A stretch of 64,000 bases of DNA from Winogradskyella psychrotolerans (GCF_018860565.1 NZ_JAHKPS010000022.1:547195-611194); one strand, 5' to 3'; shown: positions 9,101 through 16,377, numbered from the stretch's first letter. Translations and numbers: made by a program. Notes: generated from the letters alone by a model not told the origin.

Positions 9101-10585
9101 TTAAAAGAAACCTATGGTATTACGGTTTACCAAGAGCAAGTAATGTTGTTATCTCAAAAATTAGCCGATTTTACCAAAGGTGAAGCCGATGTCTTGAGAA
9201 AAGCCATGGGTAAAAAGCAAATTGCGGTTTTGGATAAAATGAAACCGAAATTTATTGAGCAAGCGGGAGCTAAAGGTTTAGATAAAAAGAAGCTAGAGAA
9301 AATCTGGAAGGATTGGGAGGCTTTTGCTAGTTATGCCTTTAACAAATCGCACTCTACGTGTTATGCTTGGATTGCCTACCAGACTGCCTATTTAAAAGCG
9401 CATTATCCGGCAGAATATATGGCAGCGGTATTGTCTAATAACATGAACGATATTAAGTCTGTAACCTTCTTTATGGAAGAGTGTAAGCGGATGCGTCTAC
9501 CTGTTTTGGGACCAAGTGTTAATGAAAGTTTTTATAAATTTTCTGTAAATAAAGATAATGCAGTACGTTTTGGAATGGGAGCTATAAAAGGAGTTGGTCA
9601 TGGAGCCGTACAAACCATTGTAGAAAACAGAAAAAAAGACGGACATTATAAATCTATTTTCGATTTAGCTAAGCGTATTGATTTGCGTGCGGCTAATAAA
9701 AAGGCCTTTGAAGGTTTAGCAAACGCGGGTGGATTTGATTGTTGGCCAGAAACCCATCGAGCGCAATATTTTGCTCACGATGGGGACGGCATTACATTTT
9801 TAGAAAAGGCAGTAAAATACGGAGCTAAACATCAGGAAAACGAAAACTCTGCCCAAGTGAGTTTGTTTGGTGCCGCAAGCGATGTTCAAATAGCAGAACC
9901 TGTAGTGCCACCATGTGAAGATTGGGGAACAATGGAGAAACTATCTCGAGAACGTGAGGTGGTAGGAATTTATATTTCCGGACATCCTTTAGACGATTTT
10001 GCCATTGAAATGAAAACCTTTTGCAACGGAGTGGTGGCGCATTTCAACGATTTGGAAGCTATAGTGAATAAGGAAGTAACCTTTGGAGGTGTGGTTACAG
10101 ATGTGCAACATCGAGTGAGTAAACAAGGTAAAGGTTGGGCTATTTTTACGATTGAAGATTATACTGATAGTTTTGAGTTTCGGATTTTTGGAGAAGATTA
10201 TTTAAAATTTAGACACTTCTTTGTCATCAATTCTTTTGTTTATGTGCGCGCCTTTGTACGTGAAGGTTGGGTCAATAGAGATACTGGTAAAAAAGGAGAA
10301 CCACGAATTCAGTTTAATAATTTTCAGTTGCTGCATGATGTGATGGATACTTATGCTAAAAAATTATCCATTCAATTAAATATTAGAGATTTAGAAAAGG
10401 AAACCGTTTCTGTGTTATATGACTTAATAAAATTCCATGAAGGCAATCAAACTCTAAATTTTGTGGTCTATGATAATGCTGAAAAGATAAAAGTGCAGAT
10501 GCCAAGCCGAAAAAATAAAGTCAAAATTTCACAACAGCTGTTAAATAGTCTGAAGGAACATGATATAATGTATAAGTTGAATTAG
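6200..10585 (+). CDS. dnaE: DNA polymerase III alpha subunit with fused DnaQ-like exonuclease
   Basis: A 1461-residue replicative polymerase subunit. Residues 1-200 are a DEDDh 3'-5' exonuclease (FDTETTG with Asp6 and Glu8, then VVGQNVKFD and HNATADVEAT). Usually this proofreading activity is a separate epsilon subunit. The PHP domain starts near residue 260 (HLHNHSQYS, AMTDHGNMMGA). The polymerase palm carries GPGRGSAAGS near 647 and the catalytic acidic PDIDIDFDD near 688. A tandem helix-hairpin-helix and an OB fold (VTFGGVVTDVQ, near 1295) complete it. The chain is uninterrupted, with no intein. The fusion is common in flavobacteria as far as I know. It stands alone. Confidence 0.93.
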   Translation: MYLIFDTETTGLPKRWDAPITDTDNWPRCIQIAWQLHDGMGNCIDHQDYLVQPEGFNIPYDAEKIHGISTELAQEQGVTLAEVLEKFNAALAKTKFVVGQNVKFDLNIMGAEFVREDVENPLQELPVLDTCTEHTASLCQIPGGRYGKFKLPTLTELHEYLFNQPFAEAHNATADVEATTRCFLELIRRKQYTKEELDVSPEYFENFTQENPAEIQLIGLKHINLKRESAKINARLQKAQAEEVPVIVDKEAASQLKDADFAHLHNHSQYSILQSTISIKDLVAAAAKQNMPAVAMTDHGNMMGAFHFVSAVSGHNKKVKAQHQEAEEAGLEKKGKIIKPIIGCEFFVCEDHTDKTRKDNGYQIVLMAKNKNGYHNLAKLSSAAFTDGFYYVPRIDKKLIEHYKEDLICLTGNLYGEVPSKVLNVGENQAEEALLWWKETFKDDLYLEIMRHNQEDENRVNPVLIQFSKKHNVKLVATNNTYYVDQENANAHDILLCVKDGEKQATPIGRGRGYRYGLPNQEYYFKSSEEMKALFRDVPEAIVNIQEVVDKIEPYELARDVLLPKFDIPDEFKHEEDDIDGGKRGENAFLRHITYKGAKIRYGEITPEIEERLDFELGVIEKTGYPGYFLIVEDFIREARKMDVSVGPGRGSAAGSVVAYCLWITNIDPIKYDLLFERFLNPDRVSMPDIDIDFDDEGRSRVMDYVIEKYGANQVAQIITYGTMAAKSSIRDTARVLDLPLNEADHIAKLIPLMSKLGKIFGLDEKELAKKFRAEDLEKINELLNISEGDDLQAETLNQARILEGSVRNTGIHACGVIITPSDITNYVPVSLAKDSDLYVTQFDNSVVESAGLLKMDFLGLKTLTLIKDTVKLVKAKHNIELDPENFPLDDVKTYELFQRGETVGVFQYESPGMQKHMKNLKPTVFDDLIAMNALYRPGPMEYIPSFIARKHGDEEIVYDLPEMEEYLKETYGITVYQEQVMLLSQKLADFTKGEADVLRKAMGKKQIAVLDKMKPKFIEQAGAKGLDKKKLEKIWKDWEAFASYAFNKSHSTCYAWIAYQTAYLKAHYPAEYMAAVLSNNMNDIKSVTFFMEECKRMRLPVLGPSVNESFYKFSVNKDNAVRFGMGAIKGVGHGAVQTIVENRKKDGHYKSIFDLAKRIDLRAANKKAFEGLANAGGFDCWPETHRAQYFAHDGDGITFLEKAVKYGAKHQENENSAQVSLFGAASDVQIAEPVVPPCEDWGTMEKLSREREVVGIYISGHPLDDFAIEMKTFCNGVVAHFNDLEAIVNKEVTFGGVVTDVQHRVSKQGKGWAIFTIEDYTDSFEFRIFGEDYLKFRHFFVINSFVYVRAFVREGWVNRDTGKKGEPRIQFNNFQLLHDVMDTYAKKLSIQLNIRDLEKETVSVLYDLIKFHEGNQTLNFVVYDNAEKIKVQMPSRKNKVKISQQLLNSLKEHDIMYKLN

Positions 10586-10605
10586 TATTTGAAATGAACA
10601 CGAAA

Positions 10606-10758
10606 ATGTAAGATTCTTTTATTATTAAATCAATAAACTATAAAAGATTATTTGACGAAAAGGTTTTATCTTTAAGTCTAAATTTCGTAGATGACGGAAT
10701 AGGAGAAGAAATATTAATTTCAATAAGAAGTTCAAAATTTAATAAAAACGAGCTATAG
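10606..10758 (+). pseudogene. Possible remnant of a small unidentified gene
   Basis: After an ATG immediately followed by TAA, the same frame stays open for 48 codons to a TAG at 10756 and reads like protein (DSFIIKSINYKRLFDEK, then FVDDGIGEEILISIRSS). No family is recognised. It may be the decayed stump of a small gene between dnaE and the first TetR gene, or chance. The rest of this 285-base gap holds the TetR promoter and operator. Confidence 0.25.
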
Positions 10759-10834
10759 TAAGCATTGGGTAGAATTTCGTTTTTCATGATTCCATTTTCG
10801 ATTAACACATTAAATTAAGAAATCTACAGTATTA

Positions 10835-10867
10835 TTTGGAATATTCATTCCAATGCATTTATATTTG
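10835..10867 (+). promoter_or_regulatory. Promoter and operator of the first TetR gene
   Basis: An inverted repeat TTGGAAT-N4-ATTCCAA (10836-10853) overlaps the -33 TTTG at 10835-10838. A perfect -7 box TATATTTG lies at 10860-10867, with a 21-base spacer. The half-site GAATATTCATTC is shared with the palindrome upstream of the adjacent SDR gene, which points to autoregulation by the TetR protein. The -7 box lies downstream of the ATG at 10853, so that ATG cannot be on this transcript. Confidence 0.6.
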
Positions 10868-10870
10868 CAT

Positions 10871-11422
10871 GTGAATAAAAAAGAAGTCATATTATCATCT
10901 GCACTTATACTGCTTACAGAGAAAGGAGTTCATAATACACCAATGTCTGCTATTGCAAAAGCTGCCGGAACAGGAATGGGAACAATTTATAACTATTTCC
11001 CTAACAAAGAGTCTTTAATCAATGAGATTTATGTAAATATAAAGGTCAAAGAAAAATCAGTGTTTTTAGATTTTGATGTAGAGCAACCAATAAAAACACA
11101 ATTTGAGAATTATCTAAGATCTATTATTGATTTTTTTATTGCAAATCCTGCTTATTTTAAATTTATGGAGCAATTACAAGCGTCTCCAATTATTACTAAA
11201 GAAAGCAGAGAAGAAGGAGGGAAATCCGTTGCTTCAGTCCATGAACTATTAGTTAAAGGTCAACAAGAGCGTATTATTAAAGCTATAGAATTAGACGAAA
11301 TATTAATGTTTATTGGTGGTGCTATTTTGGCTTATTTAAGATGGTATTTTCACCAGTCAGAAACAAAAACAACATCCCTTAAAAATCAAGCACAAATGGT
11401 TTGGGACGCCATTAAAGAATAA
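10871..11422 (+). CDS. TetR/AcrR family transcriptional regulator
   Basis: A TetR-type repressor of 183 residues if started at the GTG at 10871. The N-terminal helix-turn-helix is clear (ILSSALILLTEKGVHNTPMSAIAKAAG, then GTIYNYFPNKESL). The C-terminal ligand domain contains an FIANPAYFKFMEQL segment of the kind often seen in this family. An ATG at 10853 would add six residues but lies inside the operator and upstream of the -7 box, so I prefer the GTG, which gives an almost leaderless mRNA. It heads a unit with the SDR and DoxX genes, preceded by matching palindromes, so it probably represses itself and them. The inducer is unknown. Confidence 0.8.
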   Translation: MNKKEVILSSALILLTEKGVHNTPMSAIAKAAGTGMGTIYNYFPNKESLINEIYVNIKVKEKSVFLDFDVEQPIKTQFENYLRSIIDFFIANPAYFKFMEQLQASPIITKESREEGGKSVASVHELLVKGQQERIIKAIELDEILMFIGGAILAYLRWYFHQSETKTTSLKNQAQMVWDAIKE

Positions 11423-11440
11423 AAAAATTTACCTAATAAT

Positions 11441-11458
11441 TGGAATGAATATTCATTC
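11441..11458 (+). promoter_or_regulatory. TetR operator upstream of the first SDR gene
   Basis: A perfect 16-bp palindrome, GAATGAATATTCATTC (11443-11458), lies 16 bases before the SDR start. Its right half matches the site in the TetR promoter at 10836-10853, giving two sites with the same core around one regulator gene. Confidence 0.6.
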
Positions 11459-11473
11459 GTTAAAACAATAATT

Positions 11474-12334
11474 ATGAAAAAAAATGTATTAATTACAGGA
11501 ACATCAACAGGAGTAGGGTTTGAAGCTTCAATGCTATTTGCTAAGAATAATTATAAGGTCTATGCTACAATGCGAAACCTTAAAAAAGCTGACCAACTTA
11601 AAAAGAAAATAGAAGAAGAAAATTTGGATATTGAGTTACTTCCTTTAGATGTCACTAAAATTTACTCCATTACATCTGCGGTTGAGACCATTATAGAAAA
11701 AGATGGTAAAATAGATGTGCTGGTCAATAATGCAGGAGCCGGATTTGCCAAAACAACTGAACAATCTACAGAAGATGAAATTAGATGGGTAACTGAAGTG
11801 AATTATCACGGAGTGGTATTCTGTACACAAGCAGTGCTGCCTTATATGAGAAAACAAAAGAGTGGTCAAATCATAAGTATTACCTCTGTTGGTGGTTTAG
11901 TAGGACAGCCATTTAACGAATTGTATTGTGGAGCAAAGTTTGCCGTAGAAGGTTTTATGGAAGCTTTAGCAACTTATGTCAGTGATGCTTTCAATATTAA
12001 AATCACTTGTGTAGAACCAGGAGGAATTGCTACAGAATTTATGACGTCTGCCATCGAAATAACCGCTGTTGAAGGTCAATTTGCAGCTGGAGAATACCAA
12101 CCAATCTTTGAACGATATATGGCAGGAAATCAAAAACGAGCAAATGAAAGTGAAAATCAAGTGTATCAAACAGGAGCTGAGGTTGCAGAAGTGGTTTTAA
12201 ATGTCGCACAGCATGAACAGCCACCACTGCGAATTAGAACCTCAAAATGGGCTGAAGATTTTTGTGAACTAAAAACGCAAGCCGATCCGGATGGCACTAA
12301 GATTGTTAATCAGTTAAAGGCAAGTTTTTTATAA
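11474..12334 (+). CDS. SDR family NAD(P)-dependent oxidoreductase
   Basis: A 286-residue classical short-chain dehydrogenase. The Rossmann motif TGTSTGVG sits at residues 8-15, NNAG near 89, the catalytic Ser in SITSVGG near 138 and YCGAK (Tyr about 151, Lys four later). The C-terminal half is longer than the minimal 250-residue SDR. The substrate cannot be deduced. The gene lies directly behind a TetR gene and a matching palindrome, and only nine bases separate it from the DoxX gene, so it is most likely part of a TetR-controlled stress or detoxification unit. Confidence 0.85.
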   Translation: MKKNVLITGTSTGVGFEASMLFAKNNYKVYATMRNLKKADQLKKKIEEENLDIELLPLDVTKIYSITSAVETIIEKDGKIDVLVNNAGAGFAKTTEQSTEDEIRWVTEVNYHGVVFCTQAVLPYMRKQKSGQIISITSVGGLVGQPFNELYCGAKFAVEGFMEALATYVSDAFNIKITCVEPGGIATEFMTSAIEITAVEGQFAAGEYQPIFERYMAGNQKRANESENQVYQTGAEVAEVVLNVAQHEQPPLRIRTSKWAEDFCELKTQADPDGTKIVNQLKASFL

Positions 12335-12343
12335 GCAATTCGT

Positions 12344-12697
12344 ATGAAAACAATATACTGGATATCTACAGGCATCATTTCTGCATTTCTATTGTTAAGT
12401 TCGTATTCTTACCTATTTAGTAAAAGTACTATTGATGGCATTAAAGCATTGGGTTTTCCTGACTATTTTAGGATAGAGTTGGCAGTACTAAAAAGTATAG
12501 CAGCCATTATATTAGTACTGCCATTTGTATCATCGCAGTTAAAAGAATGGACTTATGCTGGCGTTGGATTTTTCCTAGTAACGGCATTAGTTGCACATGT
12601 TAAGCATAAGGATTCCATCTTTATAATGTTATTGCTCTTTGTTTTAATGGGGATTTTAATAGTTTCAAATATTTATATGCATAAATATCTAAAATAA
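12344..12697 (+). CDS. DoxX-like family membrane protein
   Basis: A 117-residue protein with four predicted membrane helices and the family-typical GFPDYFRIELAVLKSIAAI segment, which identifies the DoxX-like family. The biochemical function of these small membrane proteins is not settled; they often accompany TetR regulators and oxidoreductases. It follows the SDR gene by nine bases and shares its probable TetR control. Confidence 0.75.
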   Translation: MKTIYWISTGIISAFLLLSSYSYLFSKSTIDGIKALGFPDYFRIELAVLKSIAAIILVLPFVSSQLKEWTYAGVGFFLVTALVAHVKHKDSIFIMLLLFVLMGILIVSNIYMHKYLK

Positions 12698-12802
12698 ATA
12701 CAATGGTAATAATGCATACAAAAATAACGGTTGAGCTATTCAAACGATATTAAATTTTATCCATTTATGGTCAGGGCCAAGTCTAAAAAATTAGTGCATA
12801 AT

Positions 12803-13156
12803 ATGTTATTCGAAAACCCATTATTTTTAATTCCATTTAGTAGTGGACTCATCTTTTGTATCGTAGGATGTTTTATGTACAAATTTCCACCAAAGTAGAT
12901 CAATAGATTCTATGGGTATAGAACAGCAAGCTCTATGAAAAATCAACTGAGATGGGATTTTGCACAACTATATGCCTCTAAACAAATGATAAAGTACGGA
13001 CTGCTACTTTCAGTGGTTGGACTCATAGGTTTGGTATATCAACCCACAGAAGGGATTTCTACAATTTTAGGTCTGGGTTTAATGATTGTAATGGTTATTC
13101 TATTGTTTTTTAGAGTCGAGAATAAGATAAAAGAAAGGTTTCAAGATACTGAATGA
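12803..13156 (+). pseudogene. SdpI family membrane protein interrupted by an in-frame TAG
   Basis: The frame from ATG 12803 encodes MLFENPLFLIPFSSGLIF, then a membrane segment and KFPPK, then a TAG at 12896-12898 (codon 32). It continues directly with INRFYGYRTASSMKN, the diagnostic SdpI-family motif, and two more membrane helices to 13156. The total of 117 codons fits the small SdpI-family proteins. A single base change from AAG to TAG explains the break, since the motif normally begins with a lysine or similar residue there. Translation from the ATG at 12935 would give only a 73-residue fragment. SdpI proteins are known as immunity/signal proteins against a secreted toxin in Bacillus; most relatives are uncharacterised. 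Confidence 0.7.
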
Positions 13157-13256
13157 ATGACATCACAATACATTTAAAGGCCATTTGAAGGCGTTTTAAA
13201 ACGAAGATAGTTCTCTAATGCATGTGTTTTTTTTTTGATTGTAATAAATAAAACAG

Positions 13257-13294
13257 ACAGACTTGTCTGTTTTTAAAAATAATTGATATATTTG
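13257..13294 (+). promoter_or_regulatory. Promoter and operator of the second TetR gene
   Basis: The palindrome ACAGACTTGTCTGT (13257-13270) contains the -33 TTG at 13263-13265. A perfect -7 box TATATTTG follows at 13287-13294 after 21 bases. The ATG at 13299 starts four bases later, so the mRNA should be leaderless or nearly so. The same 14-base core recurs before the downstream SDR gene. Confidence 0.65.
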
Positions 13295-13298
13295 CATC

Positions 13299-13862
13299 AT
13301 GAAACATGCCGAAGTAAAACATAGAATTATAGAAACGGCCTCATTTTTATTTTATAAGAATGGGTATAATTCTACAGGTATTAATCAAATTATTGCCGAA
13401 GCAGGAATTGCTAAGGCAACATTATATAATCATTTTAAATCTAAAGAAGAAATTTGTCTGGCGTATCTTCAACACAAGAATATTAATTTTCTAAGTGATT
13501 TTGAAACGTTTACAATGTCTAAACCAAAGGGAAAAGAGCAAATCCTAGCAATATTCGATTTTCTTCAACTGTTTTATCAGGACAAAGATTTTAATGGGTG
13601 TTGGTGTATAAAAACGGTTTCAGAAATTCCCAAAGACAATGAGATCATTCGAAATGAAATTCAATCTCAAAAAAATGATTTTATTACACGTATCGCAACA
13701 CTAATCACAAACAATTTAGAAGATATTAAAAGTGAAGAAGTAAATTCACTGGCAAGACAAATTTACTTACTCTACGAAAGTGCTGTTGGAGAAAGCCACC
13801 TACATCAAGAAGATTGGCCTATTGTTGAGTCTAAAAATTTGTGTAAAAAAATAATAGCTTAA
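13299..13862 (+). CDS. TetR/AcrR family transcriptional regulator
   Basis: A 187-residue TetR repressor. The helix-turn-helix is at residues about 8-54 (IIETASFLFYKNGYNSTGINQIIAEAGIAKATLYNHF, given here only as its position and ends: KATLYNHFKSKEEI). The C-terminal region has the NGCWCIKT segment seen in regulators of small oxidoreductase genes of the AcrR type. The promoter overlaps an ACAGAC-TT-GTCTGT palindrome, and a longer copy lies in front of the next SDR gene, so self-repression and control of that SDR are likely. The short distance from the -7 box to the ATG implies leaderless translation. Confidence 0.83.
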   Translation: MKHAEVKHRIIETASFLFYKNGYNSTGINQIIAEAGIAKATLYNHFKSKEEICLAYLQHKNINFLSDFETFTMSKPKGKEQILAIFDFLQLFYQDKDFNGCWCIKTVSEIPKDNEIIRNEIQSQKNDFITRIATLITNNLEDIKSEEVNSLARQIYLLYESAVGESHLHQEDWPIVESKNLCKKIIA

Positions 13863-13881
13863 AAAAAATTTGAACACACAA

Positions 13882-13899
13882 AGACAGACTTGTCTGTCT
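13882..13899 (+). promoter_or_regulatory. TetR operator upstream of the second SDR gene
   Basis: Perfect 8-bp arms AGACAGAC and GTCTGTCT flank a TT centre. The core ACAGACTTGTCTGT is identical to the site in the second TetR promoter, 625 bases upstream. Confidence 0.65.
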
Positions 13900-13920
13900 A
13901 TAATTAATAATTAAATAAAA

Positions 13921-14672
13921 ATGCAATCAAAGAATTTGAAAACAAAGTAGCCTTAGTTGTTGGCGGCACAAGTGGAATAGGTAATGCAACTGCAAATGCC
14001 TTATTAGAAGGAGGAGCAACAGTGCATGTTGTAGGTAGAAATACCGATAAAATTGCCGATGCACCAAATTTGGTTAAACACAAGGCAAACATCTCTAACA
14101 CGACTGAAGTAGACGCTTTAATCGCAAAAATAGATGGTTTAGATAACTTAGATTATTTGGTAAACGCTTCAGGAATTTTCGGTCCTAAACCGTTTTTAGA
14201 CCATACGATGGAAGATTATAATTCGTATTTAGATTTAAACAGAGGCTTCTTTTTTATCACGCAAAGTGCTGCTAAAAAGATGAAAGCAACTCAAGGTGGT
14301 GCTATCGTTAATGTAGGTTCTATGTGGGCAAAACAAGCTGTTAAAGCAACACCATCTACTGCCTATTCTATGCAAAAAGCAGGTTTACATTCGCTAACAC
14401 AACATTTAGCGATGGAATTAGCAGAAGATAATATTCGTGTTAATGCCGTGTCGCCGGCTTTAGTAAATACACCTGTGTATCACGGTGTTTTTGGAGGTGA
14501 AGACGCAGCTAAAGAAGCATTAGTTGGCTTTAATGGGTTTCATCCTATAGGTCGTTTTGGTGAATCGGAAGATGTTGCCAATAGTATTGTATTCTTATTG
14601 TCAGACAAAGCGACTTGGGTAACAGGTGCGATTTGGGATACCGATGGTGGTGTTATGGCTGGTAGAAATTAA
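13921..14672 (+). pseudogene. SDR family oxidoreductase lacking an in-frame start codon
   Basis: The frame ending at 14672 encodes a clean SDR. The Rossmann motif GGTSGIG is coded from about 13962, with a Ser in VNVGSMW, YSMQK as the Tyr/Lys pair and a C-terminal [10 protein letters not shown]. Traced upstream, the protein-like sequence ([15 protein letters not shown]) continues to about 13923 and meets a TAA at 13908 with no ATG, GTG or TTG. The only well-placed ATG, 13921, is one base out of frame and reaches a stop after nine codons. One missing base after that ATG would explain it. A GTG at 14022 would remove the nucleotide-binding motif. It is either a very recent frameshift, a sequencing error or a non-canonical start. 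Confidence 0.6.
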
Positions 14673-14690
14673 AAGCATACAACAATTACT

Positions 14691-14726
14691 AAGTCATAAC
14701 CTATTTCTGTTTAGGTTATGACTTTT
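14691..14726 (+). terminator. Terminator after the second SDR gene
   Basis: A perfect 13-bp stem (AAGTCATAACCTA at 14691-14703 and its complement at 14712-14724) with an 8-base loop is followed by TT and a T-rich stretch. It starts 19 bases after the stop codon. Confidence 0.75.
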
Positions 14727-14779
14727 CTATTCTTCAAGTTTCAAAAGACTTTTGACGCATAAATCAGACAAAATATAAG

Positions 14780-15748
14780 ATGAAGCAATTTGTAATAATT
14801 GTATTGGTATCATTAGCCTTGTTGGGCTGTGAGACTAAATCAGGCGACTCTAAAAAACAGTTCTTTTTACCACTAGCGACGACTTATAATTATGTAGCCA
14901 TTGATAGTGTAAAACTGTTTTATAGAGAGGCAGGAGACAAAAATAACCCAACCATAGTTTTACTACATGGTTATCCCTCATCTTCACATTCGTATAGAAA
15001 CCTTATTCCTATGTTGGCGACACATTATCATGTTGTAGCGCCAGACAATTTAGGGTCGGGTTACAGTACACATTTAGATCCCACAATGACGACTTACACT
15101 TTTGATCTATTGGCAGATTATACGCAGCAGTTGATTGATACGCTTCAAATTAAGAACTATGTGATGTACATGCAAGATTTTGGAGCTCCTGTGGGCTATC
15201 GCATGATGATGAAAAATCCAAAACGCATTCGAGCTTTAATTGTTCAGAATGCGAACATGTATTTAGACGGTTTAACGCCTCAACGACAAGATTTTTTTAG
15301 AACGGCACAAAGCGATACCTCACAAGCTGAGTATAATTTCTTATACAATCTTACAGGTAAGGACGGGATAATTAACAAGCAATACTTATTTGATTTAGAC
15401 AGTACAAATATCAATATCCAAAGTCCGGATGCTTGGACACATGATTTGGCATTTCTAAAATCTGAAAGTGATAGAGAAATTCAGGTACAGCTCTTTCAAG
15501 ATTATAATACCAATTTGATTCGCTATCCGAAATGGCAAACCATGTTAAGAGCACAGCAACCAAAAACCCTAATTGTTTGGGGAAAAAAGGATTTGAAATT
15601 TAACGCGGATGGTGCGAAGGCCTATTTAAGAGATTTGCCCAATGCGGAGTTACACTTATTGGATGCTGGGCATTTTGCTGCAGAAGAAAAAACAAGAGAT
15701 ATCGCAAAGCTGATTTTAGAATTTTTGTATAAGAATGCTATAGAATAA
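14780..15748 (+). CDS. Alpha/beta-hydrolase lipoprotein, haloalkane dehalogenase/epoxide hydrolase-like
   Basis: A 322-residue exported hydrolase. The signal peptide ends in LLGC, so Cys17 should be lipidated and the enzyme anchored in the envelope. The oxyanion motif HGYP lies at residues 63-66. The nucleophile elbow reads QDFGAP with Asp133 in place of the usual Ser, as in haloalkane dehalogenases, fluoroacetate dehalogenases and epoxide hydrolases. The catalytic His is in DAGHFAAE (His298). The rest of the chain aligns with the ordinary fold, so it looks intact. It stands alone between two strong hairpins. The substrate is unknown; an envelope-anchored member is less usual than a cytoplasmic one. 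Confidence 0.8.
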   Translation: MKQFVIIVLVSLALLGCETKSGDSKKQFFLPLATTYNYVAIDSVKLFYREAGDKNNPTIVLLHGYPSSSHSYRNLIPMLATHYHVVAPDNLGSGYSTHLDPTMTTYTFDLLADYTQQLIDTLQIKNYVMYMQDFGAPVGYRMMMKNPKRIRALIVQNANMYLDGLTPQRQDFFRTAQSDTSQAEYNFLYNLTGKDGIINKQYLFDLDSTNINIQSPDAWTHDLAFLKSESDREIQVQLFQDYNTNLIRYPKWQTMLRAQQPKTLIVWGKKDLKFNADGAKAYLRDLPNAELHLLDAGHFAAEEKTRDIAKLILEFLYKNAIE

Positions 15749-15814
15749 CAATTTATAAAGGTCAGATATATTTCAAATAGATTTGACTTAAAGCTTAATT
15801 ATTACGCAGAATTT

Positions 15815-15890
15815 GCGCAAAGGATGGTAGCGGCATCCTTTTTTGCCATTAAAAGCAAAAAAGATATAGCGGACAGCCTGGTTTATGCGC
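15815..15890 (+). ncRNA. Structured intergenic RNA element, Flavo-1-like (candidate)
   Basis: Three nested or adjacent pairings are visible: an outer GCGCA/TGCGC (15815-15819 with 15886-15890), a GGATG/CATCC hairpin (15822-15826 with 15834-15838) and a perfect 8-bp TTTTTTGC/GCAAAAAA hairpin (15839-15846 with 15855-15862). The flanking GTAGCGG and ATATAGCGGA strings resemble an element I remember as widespread between flavobacterial genes, possibly the Flavo-1 RNA. The family name is from memory and unverified. No convincing gene occupies 15749-16042. Confidence 0.45.
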
Positions 15891-15947
15891 CCAAAAAAGT
15901 GCATATATAAGTCGTCTATGTGGCTATAACCAAAACATATACAGCCA

Positions 15948-15981
15948 TTGTAAGGTTTGCCAAATATTTTGACTAATTTTG
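15948..15981 (+). promoter_or_regulatory. Thioredoxin promoter
   Basis: TAATTTTG at 15974-15981 matches TAnnTTTG, with TTG at 15948-15950 (23-base spacer). The predicted leader to the ATG at 16043 is about 55 bases. Confidence 0.5.
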
Positions 15982-16042
15982 CAGTTGCACCAATAGAAAG
16001 GTGCTTCAAAAACGAATTGCAAAACAATTAAAAATAAATATT

Positions 16043-16360
16043 ATGGCATTAGAAATAACAGATGCAAATTTTGAAGAGACAGTATTAAAAAGTGATAAAC
16101 CAGTAGTAGTTGATTTTTGGGCTGCTTGGTGTGGACCTTGTCGTATGGTTGGACCAATCATTGATGAAATTAGCACAGAATACGAAGGTAAAGCTGTAGT
16201 TGGTAAAGTAGATGTTGATGCAAACCAAGAATTTGCTGCTAAGTATGGTGTTAGAAACATACCTACAGTATTGGTTTTTCAAGGAGGTGAAGTTGTTGGT
16301 CGCCAAGTTGGAGTTGCACCTAAAAAAGCTTATTCAGACGCTATCGACGCCCTTTTGTAA
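16043..16360 (+). CDS. trxA: Thioredoxin
   Basis: A 105-residue classical thioredoxin, the general cytoplasmic dithiol reductant. The active site WCGPC has its redox cysteines at residues 30 and 33. The DANFEETVLKS start, the VGKVDVDANQE segment, the cis-proline NIPTV and the final GVAPKKAY are all standard. The ATG at 16043 gives the normal length; an upstream in-frame ATG would add 14 basic residues of no family relevance. It is monocistronic, with its own promoter and a 16-bp terminator hairpin directly after it. Confidence 0.95.
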   Translation: MALEITDANFEETVLKSDKPVVVDFWAAWCGPCRMVGPIIDEISTEYEGKAVVGKVDVDANQEFAAKYGVRNIPTVLVFQGGEVVGRQVGVAPKKAYSDAIDALL

Positions 16361-16377
16361 TCGATACCAAATAAGAT

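Noticed and set aside
6200..10585. An intein or split in dnaE
   Set aside because: The polymerase motifs follow in normal spacing without an inserted block; the extra length is the N-terminal exonuclease.
15788..16027. A 79-codon minus-strand reading frame before thioredoxin
   Set aside because: It runs through the structured RNA-like element and the thioredoxin promoter, has no signal of a domain, and starts inside the leader.
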